64,000 nucleotides of DNA from Maritimibacter fusiformis (GTDB taxonomy: Bacteria > Pseudomonadota > Alphaproteobacteria > Rhodobacterales > Rhodobacteraceae). The DNA is taken from positions 1-64,000 of the forward strand of contig NZ_VSIY01000009.1 in NCBI RefSeq assembly GCF_008086115.1, given 5' to 3'. The notes below the pieces were generated by a model. It saw only the letters and a list, made by a program, of their open reading frames with translations, did no database searches and was not told the origin of the DNA. Position numbers and translations under genes: made by a program. Positions 1 to 9,069 of the stretch are shown here, one piece after another (positions within the stretch are counted from its first letter, which is position 1; each line of letters begins with the position of its first letter).

Positions 1-49
1 ATAAGAGCACCTTAACATGCTCTCAGGAACACTCAGCTGGAATAGACCC

Positions 50-147
50 TGGTCGAAATACTCTGGGGGCTGGGGGCAAAGCTCCCAGCCCGGGCCGGGG
101 GTTTCACACCCCCGGACCCCCGTGGAGTATTGATTCCAAGATGAAGT
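50..147. repeat. Interspersed repeat R1, copy A (two motifs in inverted orientation flanking hairpins)
   Basis: The left end (about 50-70) is a degenerate R1 core reading CTGGTCGAAATACTC. The right end (about 124-146) is the same core on the other strand, GGAGTATTGATTCCAAGATG. Between them lie two GC hairpins: GCTGGGGGC/GCTCCCAGC (about 69-90) and CCGGGGG/CCCCCGG (about 95-115). On the plus strand the motif's ATG (141) opens a 16-codon frame, MKYRTHGFMPVNPFLR, that stops at 189-191 just before the riboswitch. The same motif occurs at four more places in the window. Whether it acts as terminator, mobile REP-like element or 5' leader is not known. Confidence 0.6.
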
Positions 148-184
148 ATCGCACGCATGGTTTCATGCCCGTTAATCCTTTCCT

Positions 185-392
185 GCGATAACGCTTCCCG
201 TGCACGAAAGTGGTATCCGTGTCTCAAACCCGGGCTGACACCCCGGGGGAGCGGCAGCCGGGACACCTAAGACCACCTGATGAAGGTGCAGGCGAGGCTC
301 TGCGCCCGGCGAAGGAACACTTGCCCCAAGGCGGGCCCGCCACTTTACCCCTTGTGAGTATGTGAGCGACCGAGAGCCAGACACCCTGCCGG
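185..392 (+). promoter_or_regulatory. Probable cobalamin (B12) riboswitch upstream of cobA-cobB
   Basis: Two blocks resemble the conserved core of the cobalamin riboswitch. The stretch from about 205 reads GAAAGTGGTATCCGTGTC then CAAACCCGGGCTGACACCCC, close to the family pattern GAA-AGGGAA-CCGGTG..AA.CCGGGGCTG.CCCCGC. The block 366-390 reads GCGACCGAGAGCCAG then ACACCCTGCC, close to the B12-box pattern GAGCCAGGAGACCTGCC. A GC hairpin (about 390-410) follows, before the cobA start. The position directly before two cobalamin biosynthesis genes supports the call. The match is degenerate, so an Rfam covariance search would settle it. Confidence 0.6.
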
Positions 393-458
393 GAAACCCC
401 CGCGCGGGGCGGTCGGCTTGCCTCTTTCCCCGGCCGCGCGCCGGGGTATAACCGTGCC

Positions 459-1292
459 ATGCCCGATTCCCTTCCCCTTTTCGACTGGCCCGAGATGCTG
501 CCCGGATGGGTCTGGCTGGTCGGGGCGGGGCCGGGCGATCCGGGGCTTTTGACGCTGCATGGGCTGAATGCGCTGAGGCAGGCCGATACCATCGTGCATG
601 ACGCGCTGATCGACGCGCGGCTGCTGGACTGGGTCGCGCCGGGAGCCGAGCGGATCGCGATGGGCAAGCGCGGCGGCGTGGCTTCGCCGACACAGGCCGA
701 GATTTCCGCGCGCCTGGTCGGGCTGGCGCGCGCGGGCCGCCGGGTGCTGCGGCTCAAGGGCGGCGATCCCTTCGTGTTCGGGCGCGGCGGCGAGGAAGCG
801 CAGGCGCTGGCCCGGGCCGGGGTTCCGTTTCGCATCGTGCCGGGCATTTCGGCGGGCATCGGCGGGCTGGCCCATGCCGGCATCCCGGTCACCCATGCCA
901 GCGTCAACCAGGCCGTGACCTTCGTCACCGGCCACGACACCGAGGGCCTTGCCCCCCGGCTCGACTGGGGCGCCATCGCACGCGGTAGCCCGGTGATCGT
1001 GATCTACATGGGCATGCGCAATCTGGCCGAGATCGCGGGCAGGCTGATCGCCGCCGGGCGCGACCCAGCCGAGCCCGTGGCCATCGTCGCCTCGGCCACG
1101 ATGCCGGGCGAGCGGGTGCTGGAGACCACGCTGGGCACCTGCGCCGCCGAGGCCGAAGCCGCCGGCATCGCCGCCCCCGCCATCGTCTGCGTCGGGCAGG
1201 CCGTGAAGCTGCGCCAGGCGCTCGACTGGCAGCGGCTGGTGGCCGGGCGCCCCCTGCGCGACACCGATCCGCTGGGCACGGGGGAGGCGTGA
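459..1292 (+). CDS. cobA: Uroporphyrinogen-III C-methyltransferase (SUMT)
   Basis: SAM-dependent enzyme that methylates uroporphyrinogen III at C2 and C7 to give precorrin-2, the entry step to cobalamin and siroheme. The 277-residue protein shows the tetrapyrrole methylase signature VWLVGAGPGDPGLLTL (residues 18-33) and the SAM-site motif RLKGGDPFVFGRGGEE (98-113). It has the length of stand-alone CobA and lacks the CysG precorrin-2 dehydrogenase domain. It overlaps cobB by four bases (GTGA), so the two are translationally coupled. A probable B12 riboswitch precedes it, which suggests repression by cobalamin. Confidence 0.93.
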   Translation: MPDSLPLFDWPEMLPGWVWLVGAGPGDPGLLTLHGLNALRQADTIVHDALIDARLLDWVAPGAERIAMGKRGGVASPTQAEISARLVGLARAGRRVLRLKGGDPFVFGRGGEEAQALARAGVPFRIVPGISAGIGGLAHAGIPVTHASVNQAVTFVTGHDTEGLAPRLDWGAIARGSPVIVIYMGMRNLAEIAGRLIAAGRDPAEPVAIVASATMPGERVLETTLGTCAAEAEAAGIAAPAIVCVGQAVKLRQALDWQRLVAGRPLRDTDPLGTGEA

Positions 1293-2557
1293 GCCGGGGG
1301 CTGATCCTGGCCGCGCCGTCCTCGGGCAGCGGCAAGACCACGCTGACGCTGGGGCTTTTGCGCGCGCTTGCCCGGCGCGGCGACGCGGTTCGGGGGGCCA
1401 AGTCCGGCCCCGACTACATCGACCCGCGCTTTCACGAGGCCGCCTGCGGCGCGCCCTGCCCCAACCTCGATGCCTGGGCGATGTCGCCCGCGCGCATCGC
1501 GGCCCTGGCCGCCGGACCCGGCCTTGTGCTGATCGAGGGGGCGATGGGCCTCTTTGACGGCGCGCCGCCCGATGGCAGGGGCGCGACCGCCGATCTGGCG
1601 CGACAGCTTGGCCTGCCGGTGCTGCTGGTTGTCGATTGCGCGCGCATGGCCCACAGCGTCGCGGCGCTGGTCGCGGGTTTTGCCGGGCACGATCCGGCGG
1701 TGCGCATCGCCGGGGTGATCCTGAACCGCATCGGCAGCCCGCGCCACGAGGCAATGTTGCGCCGGGCGCTGGAGCCGCTGGGCCTGCCGGTCATCGGCGC
1801 GCTGCCGCGGCTGGCCCGGTTGCAGCACCCGTCGCGCCACCTCGGCCTGGTGCAGGCGGGCGAGCGGGCGGACCTCGACACCTGGCTCGATCAGGTCGCG
1901 GGTGAAGTCGCCGCTTCCATCGACCTCGACGCGCTCACGGCGCTGGCTGCACCCCTGCCCGATGCGCCGCAAGCGCCGCACCTTGCCCCGCCGGGCCAGC
2001 GCATCGCCGTCGCGTGCGACCGCGCCTTTGCCTTTGCCTATCCGCACATGCTGGACGACTGGCGCGCGGGCGGGGCCGAGATCGTGGCGTTCTCGCCGCT
2101 GGCCGACGAGGCCCCGGACCCGGACGCCGATTTCATCTTCCTGCCCGGCGGCTACCCCGAGCTGCACGCAGGCACCCTGGCCGCCGCCGCCACCTTCCGG
2201 GCCGGGATGGTTGCGGCGACCTGTCCCGTGTTTGGCGAATGCGGCGGCTACATGGTGCTGGGGCGCGGGCTTGTCGATGCCGCGGGCGCGCGCCACGAGA
2301 TGCTGGGGCTGGTCGACCTCGAGACCAGTTTCGCCACCCGCAGCCTGCACCTGGGCTATCGCCATGTCACCGCCACCGCCGGGCCGCTCAGGGGCCGTTG
2401 GGCCGCGCATGAGTTCCACTATGCCACGGTGACGCACGAACAAGGCCAGCCGCTGTTTGCCGCCACCGATGCCGAGGGCGCCGCGCTGGCCCCGATGGGG
2501 CTGACGACGGGGCGCGTTTTCGGTTCCTTCGCGCATCTGATCGACCGGGTCGACTAG
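1289..2557 (+). CDS. cobB: Cobyrinate / hydrogenobyrinate a,c-diamide synthase
   Basis: ATP- and glutamine-dependent amidation of the a and c side chains of the corrin ring. The N-terminal CbiA-type NTPase domain carries APSSGSGKTT (residues 9-18). The C-terminal class-I glutamine amidotransferase domain carries FGECGGYMVLG with nucleophile Cys318 and a later AAHEFHYA containing the catalytic His. The length of 422 residues is normal for the alphaproteobacterial aerobic-pathway enzyme. The start is GTG, fused to the cobA stop as GTGA. Other cob genes probably lie outside the window. Confidence 0.92.
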   Translation: MSRGLILAAPSSGSGKTTLTLGLLRALARRGDAVRGAKSGPDYIDPRFHEAACGAPCPNLDAWAMSPARIAALAAGPGLVLIEGAMGLFDGAPPDGRGATADLARQLGLPVLLVVDCARMAHSVAALVAGFAGHDPAVRIAGVILNRIGSPRHEAMLRRALEPLGLPVIGALPRLARLQHPSRHLGLVQAGERADLDTWLDQVAGEVAASIDLDALTALAAPLPDAPQAPHLAPPGQRIAVACDRAFAFAYPHMLDDWRAGGAEIVAFSPLADEAPDPDADFIFLPGGYPELHAGTLAAAATFRAGMVAATCPVFGECGGYMVLGRGLVDAAGARHEMLGLVDLETSFATRSLHLGYRHVTATAGPLRGRWAAHEFHYATVTHEQGQPLFAATDAEGAALAPMGLTTGRVFGSFAHLIDRVD

Positions 2558-2606
2558 GGGCGGAATTGGCCTTCCCTTTCCCCGCGCCCGGCGATACGCA
2601 TTCCCG

Positions 2607-3830
2607 ATGAGCGATATGTCCACCCCCATCGACGACCGCAAAGCCAGGCGCAACGTCGCCATTCTGGTGCTCGCACAGGCGTTCCTGGGCGCGCAGATGC
2701 CGATGATCTACACCATTGGCGGGCTGGCCGGGCAGTCGCTGGCGTCGAACCTGTGTTTCGCGACTCTGCCGATCTCGCTGATCGTGGTGGCGACGATGCT
2801 GATGGCCAACCCGATGTCGTGGATCATGCAGACCTATGGCCGCCGCGCCGGTTTCTGGGTCGGCACCGCCGGCGGCACGCTGGGCGCGATCATCGGGGCC
2901 TATGCGCTGATGCAGGCCAGTTTCGGGCTGTTCCTGGTCGGCTCGTTCTTCACCGGGTTCTACCAGTCGGCGCAGGGGTTCTACCGCTTTGCCGCCGCCG
3001 ACACGGCATCGGACGATTTCCGGCCCAAGGCGATTTCCTACGTGATGGCGGGCGGTCTGGCCTCGGCGATCATCGGCCCGCAACTGGTCAAGGTCACCTC
3101 CGATGCGATGGTGGTGCCGTTCCTGGGTGCCTACCTCACGGTGATCGCGATCAACGTGATCGGGTCGCTGCTGTTTCTCGGCATCGACATTCCGAAACCG
3201 CCGAAACCCCATGTCGACGCGCCGCGCGGGCGCTCGGTGTGGGAGCTTCTGACCACCCCCACCATCGCGGTGGCGGTGATCGTCGCGATGGTCAGCTATT
3301 CGCTGATGAACCTGGTGATGACCTCGACGCCGCTTGCCGTGGTCGGCTGCGGCTTCGAGCAGTCGACCGCCGCCGATATCGTCTCGGCGCATGTGCTGGC
3401 GATGTTCATCCCCAGCTTCTTCACCGGCCACCTGATCGCGCGCTTCGGCGCGCGCAAGATCATGGCCGCCGGGCTGATGATTCTCGGCGGCGCGGGCGTT
3501 GTGGCGCTGCAAGGTGTCGAGCTCGAGAACTTCTTCATCGCGCTGATCCTGCTGGGGGTCGGCTGGAACTTCGGCTTCATCGGCGCCACCTCGATGCTGG
3601 CCGGCGCCCACGAGGCGCATGAGCGCGGCCGCATCCAGGGCATGAACGACATGATCGTGTTCGGCGGCGTGACCGTGGCGTCGCTGGCCTCGGGCGGGCT
3701 GATGAACTGCTCGGGCGGCACGGCGCAGGACGGCTGGACGGCGGTCAACCTCGCGATGGTGCCGCTTCTGGCGCTGGCCGGGGCGGCGCTGATCTGGCTG
3801 GTGATGCGCCCGCAGGACGCGGACACCTGA
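2607..3830 (+). CDS. MFS transporter
   Basis: A 407-residue polytopic inner-membrane protein with about twelve hydrophobic segments, including blocks near residues 15-60, 90-150, 155-195, 215-245 and 260-395. The loop between helices 2 and 3 reads YGRRAGFW, in the place of the MFS A-motif. A short cytoplasmic loop (about 195-212) with PKPPKPH separates the two halves. It lies 49 bases after cobB on the same strand and may be co-transcribed, but nothing in the sequence identifies the substrate. No strong ribosome-binding site precedes either Met1 or Met4, so the exact start is uncertain. Confidence 0.8.
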   Translation: MSDMSTPIDDRKARRNVAILVLAQAFLGAQMPMIYTIGGLAGQSLASNLCFATLPISLIVVATMLMANPMSWIMQTYGRRAGFWVGTAGGTLGAIIGAYALMQASFGLFLVGSFFTGFYQSAQGFYRFAAADTASDDFRPKAISYVMAGGLASAIIGPQLVKVTSDAMVVPFLGAYLTVIAINVIGSLLFLGIDIPKPPKPHVDAPRGRSVWELLTTPTIAVAVIVAMVSYSLMNLVMTSTPLAVVGCGFEQSTAADIVSAHVLAMFIPSFFTGHLIARFGARKIMAAGLMILGGAGVVALQGVELENFFIALILLGVGWNFGFIGATSMLAGAHEAHERGRIQGMNDMIVFGGVTVASLASGGLMNCSGGTAQDGWTAVNLAMVPLLALAGAALIWLVMRPQDADT

Positions 3831-3890
3831 GCCCGCGCAAGGGATTGGCACGGCTTTGAAATCTGTTACGCTGCCCCGGTAAACCGGGGG

Positions 3891-4928
3891 GTGCACATCT
3901 TGACCAGTATCGACGTTTCCGACCACGCGGCCAGGCTCGCCTTCACCGGCGCCGACACCGGCGGCCTGCCCGACCTCGGCCGCACCGAGGATTGCCGCTT
4001 TTCGCCGGACGGGCGGCTTTTGTTGGTGGCGGGCTATGCGGCGCAGTCCATCGCGGTGTTCCGGGTCGCCGGCACCGGCCCCGGCAAGCTGCATCTCGAC
4101 GGCATGGCGTGGCTGTCCCACCCCCGCATGAACCATCCGCACGGTGTCGATTTCATCGACGCGCGCACCATCGCCATCGCCAACCGCAAGGGCCGGCTGA
4201 GCGTCCATTCCCTGCCCGACACCGCCTTCGACGGCCGCCGCCACACCGCGCCGATGCGCGCCAACATTCGCCGCGCCGTCCGGGGCGAGCCGATGAAGAC
4301 CCCCGGCTCGATCGCGGTGATCGGGCGCGGGCCGGGGCGCTACGACCTTCTGGCCTGCCTCAACTACCGCCACGCCATGACCCTGCAATCCATGCAGCAC
4401 CGCTTCGGCCTTCATATCCGGCGCGGCGGGCGCATCGTGCTCGAGGCGGGGCTGGCCATTCCCGATGGAGTCTCGGTCTGCCGTGCCACCGGGCGGGTCG
4501 CGATCTCGAACCACAACGAACACGCGGTGCGCCTCTATCCCTCCGCCGACAGCCTCACCCCCGAGGCCGAACCCTGCGGGCGGCTGACCGGTGCGGGCTA
4601 TCCGCACGGGCTTCGGTTCTTCGACAACGGCCGGGCGCTGATGGTGGCCGATGCGGGCGCGCCGCTGGTGCACCTCTACCGCGACCCCGAGGCGCGCTGG
4701 CAGGGCGAGCGCGCACCCTTGGCCAGTTTCCGGGTGATGGACGAGGCCACCTTTGCCGCCGGGCATTACAACCCGCAGGAAGGCGGGCCGAAGGGCATCG
4801 ACATCGACCCGTCCGAGCATCTGATGCTGGTGACCAGCGAACACCAGCAGCTTGCCGCCTTCGACCTCGCCGCGCTGAGGCGGCTGGCCGAGGGGCGCGG
4901 CGCGCCTACCAGCGGCGCAGCAGGCTGA
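3891..4928 (+). CDS. Beta-propeller (NHL/lactonase-like) protein of unknown function
   Basis: A 345-residue soluble protein with repeated blade-like segments: RFSPDGRLLLVAGY, GVDFIDARTIAIAN, GVSVCRATGRVAIS, GLRFFDNGRALMVAD and GIDIDPSEHLMLVTS. This spacing is typical of NHL/YncE/lactonase propellers. No signal peptide or catalytic motif is recognised. The start is GTG at 3891, or possibly TTG at 3900. The 3' end overlaps the convergent downstream gene by 23 bases (4906-4928). The function is unknown and the fold call rests on repeat pattern only. Confidence 0.65.
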   Translation: MHILTSIDVSDHAARLAFTGADTGGLPDLGRTEDCRFSPDGRLLLVAGYAAQSIAVFRVAGTGPGKLHLDGMAWLSHPRMNHPHGVDFIDARTIAIANRKGRLSVHSLPDTAFDGRRHTAPMRANIRRAVRGEPMKTPGSIAVIGRGPGRYDLLACLNYRHAMTLQSMQHRFGLHIRRGGRIVLEAGLAIPDGVSVCRATGRVAISNHNEHAVRLYPSADSLTPEAEPCGRLTGAGYPHGLRFFDNGRALMVADAGAPLVHLYRDPEARWQGERAPLASFRVMDEATFAAGHYNPQEGGPKGIDIDPSEHLMLVTSEHQQLAAFDLAALRRLAEGRGAPTSGAAG

Positions 4929-5664
4929 CCCCGATCAACCGCAACCGCGCGCCCGCCTCGGCGCCGGCCAGCCGGGGCGTGCCGATCCAGTCGGGATGCG
5001 CCCTCGCGCGGTTCAGCACACCAGGCGCGCGCCAGGCGCTGCGGGCCGCTGGCAGGGCGGCGCCGAACCGGGCCGCGCGCGCGGTGGCAAGATCGTCGCC
5101 CGCCCGCGCGATCAGCCCGGCGTAGTCGCCCGACGGCCAGGCCGCCCAGCCCCGCGCGCGCAATTCCGCCACCGCCATCAGCCAGTTGGCCAGCCCCAGC
5201 GCCCGGCCCAGCGCCCGCGCCGGAGCCTCGAGCGCCTTGTCAGCCCCCAGCGCCGCCACACCGGCCCACATCAGCCCGCCATTGGTCGCGTCGAGATAGT
5301 CCCACAGCGCCGCCTCGGTCTCGAACGGTTCGCGCGCCACATCGGCCCAGCGCGCCACCACGATGTGATCGAGCGTGTCCGGCGACAGCCCCGCCCCGTG
5401 CAGCGCGCCGGCCAGCGGTGCCGCCACCTCATGCGCCGGCACCGGCCCGCCGCCCGCGATCCCCGCCAGCGTGTCGCGCCAGAACTGAAGCCGCATCTGC
5501 GCGATCATCGGCTCCTGGCTCACCCAGGGCGCGCGCGCCACCTCGAGGTTGAAGGCATAGAGCGGCAGCAGTTTCTCGCGTGCCGAAACCGGCCCGCTCA
5601 TGGTGGCGCGAAAGCGGTCCGGGTCGCCCGCCGCCACGATTTCGGCGCAGGCGGCAATGCTCAT
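4906..5664 (-). CDS. Squalene/phytoene synthase family protein (NDUFAF6-like)
   Basis: 252 residues starting MSIAACAEIV. The start codon overlaps the cimA stop as ATGA, which selects this Met over upstream codons in the same frame. The sequence has the family pattern around LLPLYAFNLEVAR and MIAQMRLQFWRDTL, but I do not see the two DXXXD metal-binding motifs of true squalene or phytoene synthases. That favours the non-catalytic NDUFAF6-like group, linked in other organisms to complex I assembly. It is probably the last gene of a cysS-cimA transcript. Its role here is inferred. Confidence 0.65.
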   Translation of the reverse strand: MSIAACAEIVAAGDPDRFRATMSGPVSAREKLLPLYAFNLEVARAPWVSQEPMIAQMRLQFWRDTLAGIAGGGPVPAHEVAAPLAGALHGAGLSPDTLDHIVVARWADVAREPFETEAALWDYLDATNGGLMWAGVAALGADKALEAPARALGRALGLANWLMAVAELRARGWAAWPSGDYAGLIARAGDDLATARAARFGAALPAARSAWRAPGVLNRARAHPDWIGTPRLAGAEAGARLRLIGVSLLRRW

Positions 5665-7280
5665 GCCGGCGCCACCCCGTCGCGCACCAGCTTCCAGTTG
5701 ATCGCGTCCAGAAGTGATTCGAAGCTCGCGTCGACGATGTTGGGGCTGACCCCCACGGTCGACCATTGCCGGCCCTCGCCGTCCTCGCTGTCGATGATCA
5801 CGCGGGTCACCGCCTCGGTGCCGCCCTGGGTGATGCGGACCTTGAAATCGACCAGCCGCATGTCGTCGATGCAGTCCTGGTAGGGGCCCAGATCCTTGCC
5901 CAGCGCCTTGGCCAGCGCGTTGACCGGGCCGCGATCCGCGCCGATCTCGTCCATCGATTCCGACACCGACAGCGTCTTGGCGCCGCCGATCTTGACCACC
6001 ACCACGGCCTCCGACAGGCTGACCATGCGGTCATACTTGTTCTTGCGCCGCTCGACCGTGACCCGGTAGCGCTTGACCTCGAAGAACGCCGGCATCAGCC
6101 CCAGCATCCGCCGCGCCACCAGCTCGAACGAGGCCTGCGCCCCGTCATAGGCATAGCCCTGATCCTCGCGCCGCTTCACCTCCTCGAGGATCTCGCCCAG
6201 CCGGGGATCAGCCCTGTCGACCTCGATCCCGGCCTCGACAAGGCGCTGGCGCAGGTTCGACTGCCCGGCCTGGTTGGACATCGGCACGATGCGGGCATTG
6301 CCGACCAGCGCCGGGTCGATGTGCTCATAGGTGGTGGGGTCTTTCAGGATGGCGCTGGCGTGCAGACCGGCCTTGTGGGCAAAGGCCGAGGCGCCGACAT
6401 AGGGCGCCGATTTCACCGGCACCCGGTTCAGGATGTCGTCAAGCTGGCGCGACACCCGCGTGAGCGAGGTCAGCGCCGCCCTGTCCACGCCGATGTCGTA
6501 GGCGGAGCGATACGGCTCCTTGAGCAGCAGCGTCGGGATCAGGCTGACCAGGTTGGCATTGCCGCAGCGCTCACCCAAGCCGTTGAGCGTCCCCTGCACC
6601 TGCCGCGCACCCGCATCGACCGCGGCAAGGCTGCCCGCCACCGCGTTGCCGGTGTCGTTGTGGGTGTGGATGCCGATGTGATCGCCGGGAATGCCCGCCT
6701 CGATCACCGCGCGGGTGATGTCGTGGATCTCGCCCGGCAGGGTGCCGCCGTTGGTGTCGCACAGCACCACCCAGCGCGCGCCGGCCCGATAGGCCGCCAG
6801 CGCGCAGTCCAGCGCATAGGGCGCGTTGGCCTTGTAGCCGTCGAAGAAATGCTCGGCATCGAACAGCGCCTCGCGGCCCGACGCCACCATATGCGCGACC
6901 GAGGCGCGGATGTTCTCGAGGTTCTCCTCCAGCGTGATGCCCAGCGCGGTGGTGACATGGAAATCATGCGTCTTGCCAACGAGGCAGACGGCGGGCGTGC
7001 CCGCGTTCATCACCGCCGCCAGAACCTCGTCATTGGCCGCCGAGCGCCCGGCCCGCTTGGTCATGCCGAAGGCGGCAAAGGTCGCGCGGGTCTCGGGCCG
7101 GGCCTCGAAGAACTCGCTGTCGGTGGGATTGGCCCCGGGCCAGCCGCCCTCGATATAGTCGATCCCCAACCCGTCGAGCGCTTCGGCAATCGCCACCTTC
7201 TCCGGCGTCGAGAACTGCACGCCTTGCGTCTGCTGCCCGTCGCGCAGGGTGGTGTCGTAGAGATAGAGGCGTTCAGTCAT
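5661..7280 (-). CDS. cimA: (R)-citramalate synthase
   Basis: Condenses pyruvate and acetyl-CoA to citramalate, the first step of the pyruvate route to isoleucine. The 539-residue protein has the DRE-TIM barrel motif DTTLRDGQQTQG (residues 9-20), the HXH metal motif in IGIHTHNDTGN (about 200-210), and a C-terminal LeuA dimerisation/allosteric domain (about 390-530). CimA-type features (FSTPEKVAIAEALDGLGIDYIEGGWPGANPTD) favour citramalate over isopropylmalate synthase. ATG at 7280 is preferred to the GTG just before it. An R1 repeat lies directly upstream, and its ATG at 7296 opens an 8-codon frame running across this start. Confidence 0.9.
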   Translation of the reverse strand: MTERLYLYDTTLRDGQQTQGVQFSTPEKVAIAEALDGLGIDYIEGGWPGANPTDSEFFEARPETRATFAAFGMTKRAGRSAANDEVLAAVMNAGTPAVCLVGKTHDFHVTTALGITLEENLENIRASVAHMVASGREALFDAEHFFDGYKANAPYALDCALAAYRAGARWVVLCDTNGGTLPGEIHDITRAVIEAGIPGDHIGIHTHNDTGNAVAGSLAAVDAGARQVQGTLNGLGERCGNANLVSLIPTLLLKEPYRSAYDIGVDRAALTSLTRVSRQLDDILNRVPVKSAPYVGASAFAHKAGLHASAILKDPTTYEHIDPALVGNARIVPMSNQAGQSNLRQRLVEAGIEVDRADPRLGEILEEVKRREDQGYAYDGAQASFELVARRMLGLMPAFFEVKRYRVTVERRKNKYDRMVSLSEAVVVVKIGGAKTLSVSESMDEIGADRGPVNALAKALGKDLGPYQDCIDDMRLVDFKVRITQGGTEAVTRVIIDSEDGEGRQWSTVGVSPNIVDASFESLLDAINWKLVRDGVAPA

Positions 7281-7291
7281 CACACCGCTCT

Positions 7292-7365
7292 TTCATCTTG
7301 GCCAAAATACTCCGGGGGACGTTCGGTTTGCCCCGCAAACCGAACGATGGGGGCAGCGCCCCCAC
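7292..7365 (-). repeat. Interspersed repeat R1, copy B, abutting the cimA start
   Basis: On the minus strand the core GGAGTATTTTGGCCAAGATG (7315-7296 in minus-strand order) lies 15 bases before the cimA ATG. Two hairpins flank it on the upstream side: CGTTCGGTTTG/CAAACCGAACG (7320-7346, 11 bp, loop CCCCG) and TGGGGGC/GCCCCCA (7348-7364). The motif ATG begins MKERCDD and stops at 7275-7273, inside cimA. The hairpins would fit a terminator for cysS followed by a leader for cimA. Confidence 0.65.
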
Positions 7366-7413
7366 TCGGTCTTGGGAATTTGCCCACTCGTAGACAACAG
7401 ATCGATCTCTCGA

Positions 7414-7500
7414 CCGGGCCGCCCGCGGCCCGGTTCGCCCCCGACCCGCCCCCCAGGGCGGGGGCGAAATCGCCCCCACCCTCGGGCCGGGGGCGAACCT
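7414..7500. repeat. Interspersed repeat R2, copy 1
   Basis: A GC-rich structured block. A hairpin CCGGGCCGC/GCGGCCCGG is followed by outer arms GGTTCGCCCCCG ... CGGGGGCGAACC that enclose GCCCCCCAGGGCGGGGGC. The reverse complement of 14599-14683 matches it over almost its whole length, with roughly one mismatch in five by eye. It lies just downstream of the 3' end of cysS, in the same gap as R1 copy B. No coding capacity is apparent. Confidence 0.55.
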
Positions 7501-7521
7501 GTGTTTCGAGTTGCTTCGGAT

Positions 7522-9045
7522 TCATCTAATCCCCGTTAACTTGCTCGGATCGAACCCGGCGAGTCTGGTGACGGAGACGCCGTCTTTCGAAATACGGACT
7601 TCAGCCCCGGCAGCGACGAGTGCATCCCGCAAATGGTCGGAACGCGCATAGTCTTTCTGTGCGCGCGCTTCTTCAATCATGCCCTTAACGCGCTCGATTT
7701 CATCCATAGTAGCGAAAGAACGGACAAATACACCCCGACGCGCATCCGCATCTCGCGCGGAGTCCACAGCGACATCGCTTCGACGCAGATCAAAGCCCAG
7801 GAGCCACTGCGTAGCGAAAACACGCTCGAGAAAGTCGCCCGTGCGACTGGATGCCGGATAGCGGTCGTAGAGTGCTCTGCGTCTCAGAAGGCCAATCGCC
7901 TTCACAGTGTCGAGGTCATCCGAGAGAGCCTCAACGACTTCCGGAAAGGCGAGTTCCGGTGACGGTTGCTCATCACCAAGTGCGCGCAGCGCGCTGAGCT
8001 TTTCGCTACCTTGGGCACCGAGGATTCGCGCGAATTCATTCACGACAGCACGCGCCTCTTTGCGCCTTGCGGCTCCGAAATCCATCAAGCCCCGATAATG
8101 CGATAGCAAAAACGCCATTCGGATCTCAGAACCCGAAAACTTGCCGAGAACTTCATCCCCTTCCAGCAGATCATGCACGGTGAAGAAGTTCCCCAGTGAT
8201 TTCGACATCTTGCGCCCCTCGACCTGCAACATCTCGTTGTGCAGCCAGTAGCGGGCGAAGTCCGCCTCCGGGTGGGCGCATTTCGACTGCGCGATCTCGT
8301 TCTCGTGGTGCGGAAACTGCAGATCGTTGCCGCCGCCGTGGATGTCGAAACTGTCGCCCAGAAGCTCGTGGCTCATCGCCGAGCATTCGATGTGCCAGCC
8401 CGGCCGCCCGCGTCCCCAGGGGCTGTTCCAGCCCGGTTCCTCGTCGCCCGAGGGCTTCCACAGCACGAAGTCCATCGGGTTGCGCTTGTAGGGCGCCACC
8501 TCGACCCGCGCGCCCGCGATCATGTCGTCGACCGAACGGCCCGAGAGCTTGCCGTAATCGGCATAACTCTCCACCGCGAACAGCACGTGGCCCTCGGCCT
8601 CGTAGGCATGGCCGCCCGCGATCAGCTCCTCGATCATCGCCACCATCGGCGCGATATACTCGGTCGCGCGCGGCATGTGGTCGGGCTCCAGCGCCCCCAG
8701 CGCGCCCATGTCGGCGAGATACCAGCCGATGGTCTCGTCCGAGCGTTCATGCACCAGCGCCTCGAGACTGCCCGACGCCCCGGCCTCGCGCCGCGCCAGG
8801 GCGGTGGCGTTGATCTTGTCGTCCACGTCGGTGAAATTGCGCACATAGGTCACGTGTTCGGCGCCGTAGACATGGCGCAGCAGCCGGTAGAGCACGTCGA
8901 ACACCACCACGGGCCGGGCATTGCCCAGGTGCGCGCGGTCATAGACGGTGGGGCCGCAGACATACATCCGCACATTCCGGGGGTCGAGCGGCGTGAACAC
9001 CTCTTTCGACCGTGTGGCGGTGTTGTAGAGCCTGATATCAACCAT
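7522..9045 (-). CDS. cysS: Cysteinyl-tRNA synthetase
   Basis: Charges tRNA-Cys. 507 residues starting MVDIRLYNT, with GAGGA eight bases upstream of the ATG. The HIGH-type motif HLGN is at 39-42, zinc ligand Cys30 lies in YVCGPTVYD, and the KMSKS motif lies at about 278-282 in [13 protein letters not shown]. The C-terminal DALR-like and anticodon-binding regions follow. From about the KMSKS motif to the stop (7522-8220) base composition falls to about 57% G+C by hand count, against about 66% in the preceding 420 bases, which suggests a mosaic gene. A cysteine-codon mini-ORF and hairpins precede it. Confidence 0.95.
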   Translation of the reverse strand: MVDIRLYNTATRSKEVFTPLDPRNVRMYVCGPTVYDRAHLGNARPVVVFDVLYRLLRHVYGAEHVTYVRNFTDVDDKINATALARREAGASGSLEALVHERSDETIGWYLADMGALGALEPDHMPRATEYIAPMVAMIEELIAGGHAYEAEGHVLFAVESYADYGKLSGRSVDDMIAGARVEVAPYKRNPMDFVLWKPSGDEEPGWNSPWGRGRPGWHIECSAMSHELLGDSFDIHGGGNDLQFPHHENEIAQSKCAHPEADFARYWLHNEMLQVEGRKMSKSLGNFFTVHDLLEGDEVLGKFSGSEIRMAFLLSHYRGLMDFGAARRKEARAVVNEFARILGAQGSEKLSALRALGDEQPSPELAFPEVVEALSDDLDTVKAIGLLRRRALYDRYPASSRTGDFLERVFATQWLLGFDLRRSDVAVDSARDADARRGVFVRSFATMDEIERVKGMIEEARAQKDYARSDHLRDALVAAGAEVRISKDGVSVTRLAGFDPSKLTGIR

Positions 9046-9069
9046 GTTGTCCTCGCACGTCGGGTTCGC

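Noticed and set aside
2388..4844. An 818-codon open frame antisense to the MFS and beta-propeller genes
   Set aside because: Low-complexity Arg/His/Gly/Gln composition, no start signal and no domain; a shadow of the real plus-strand genes.
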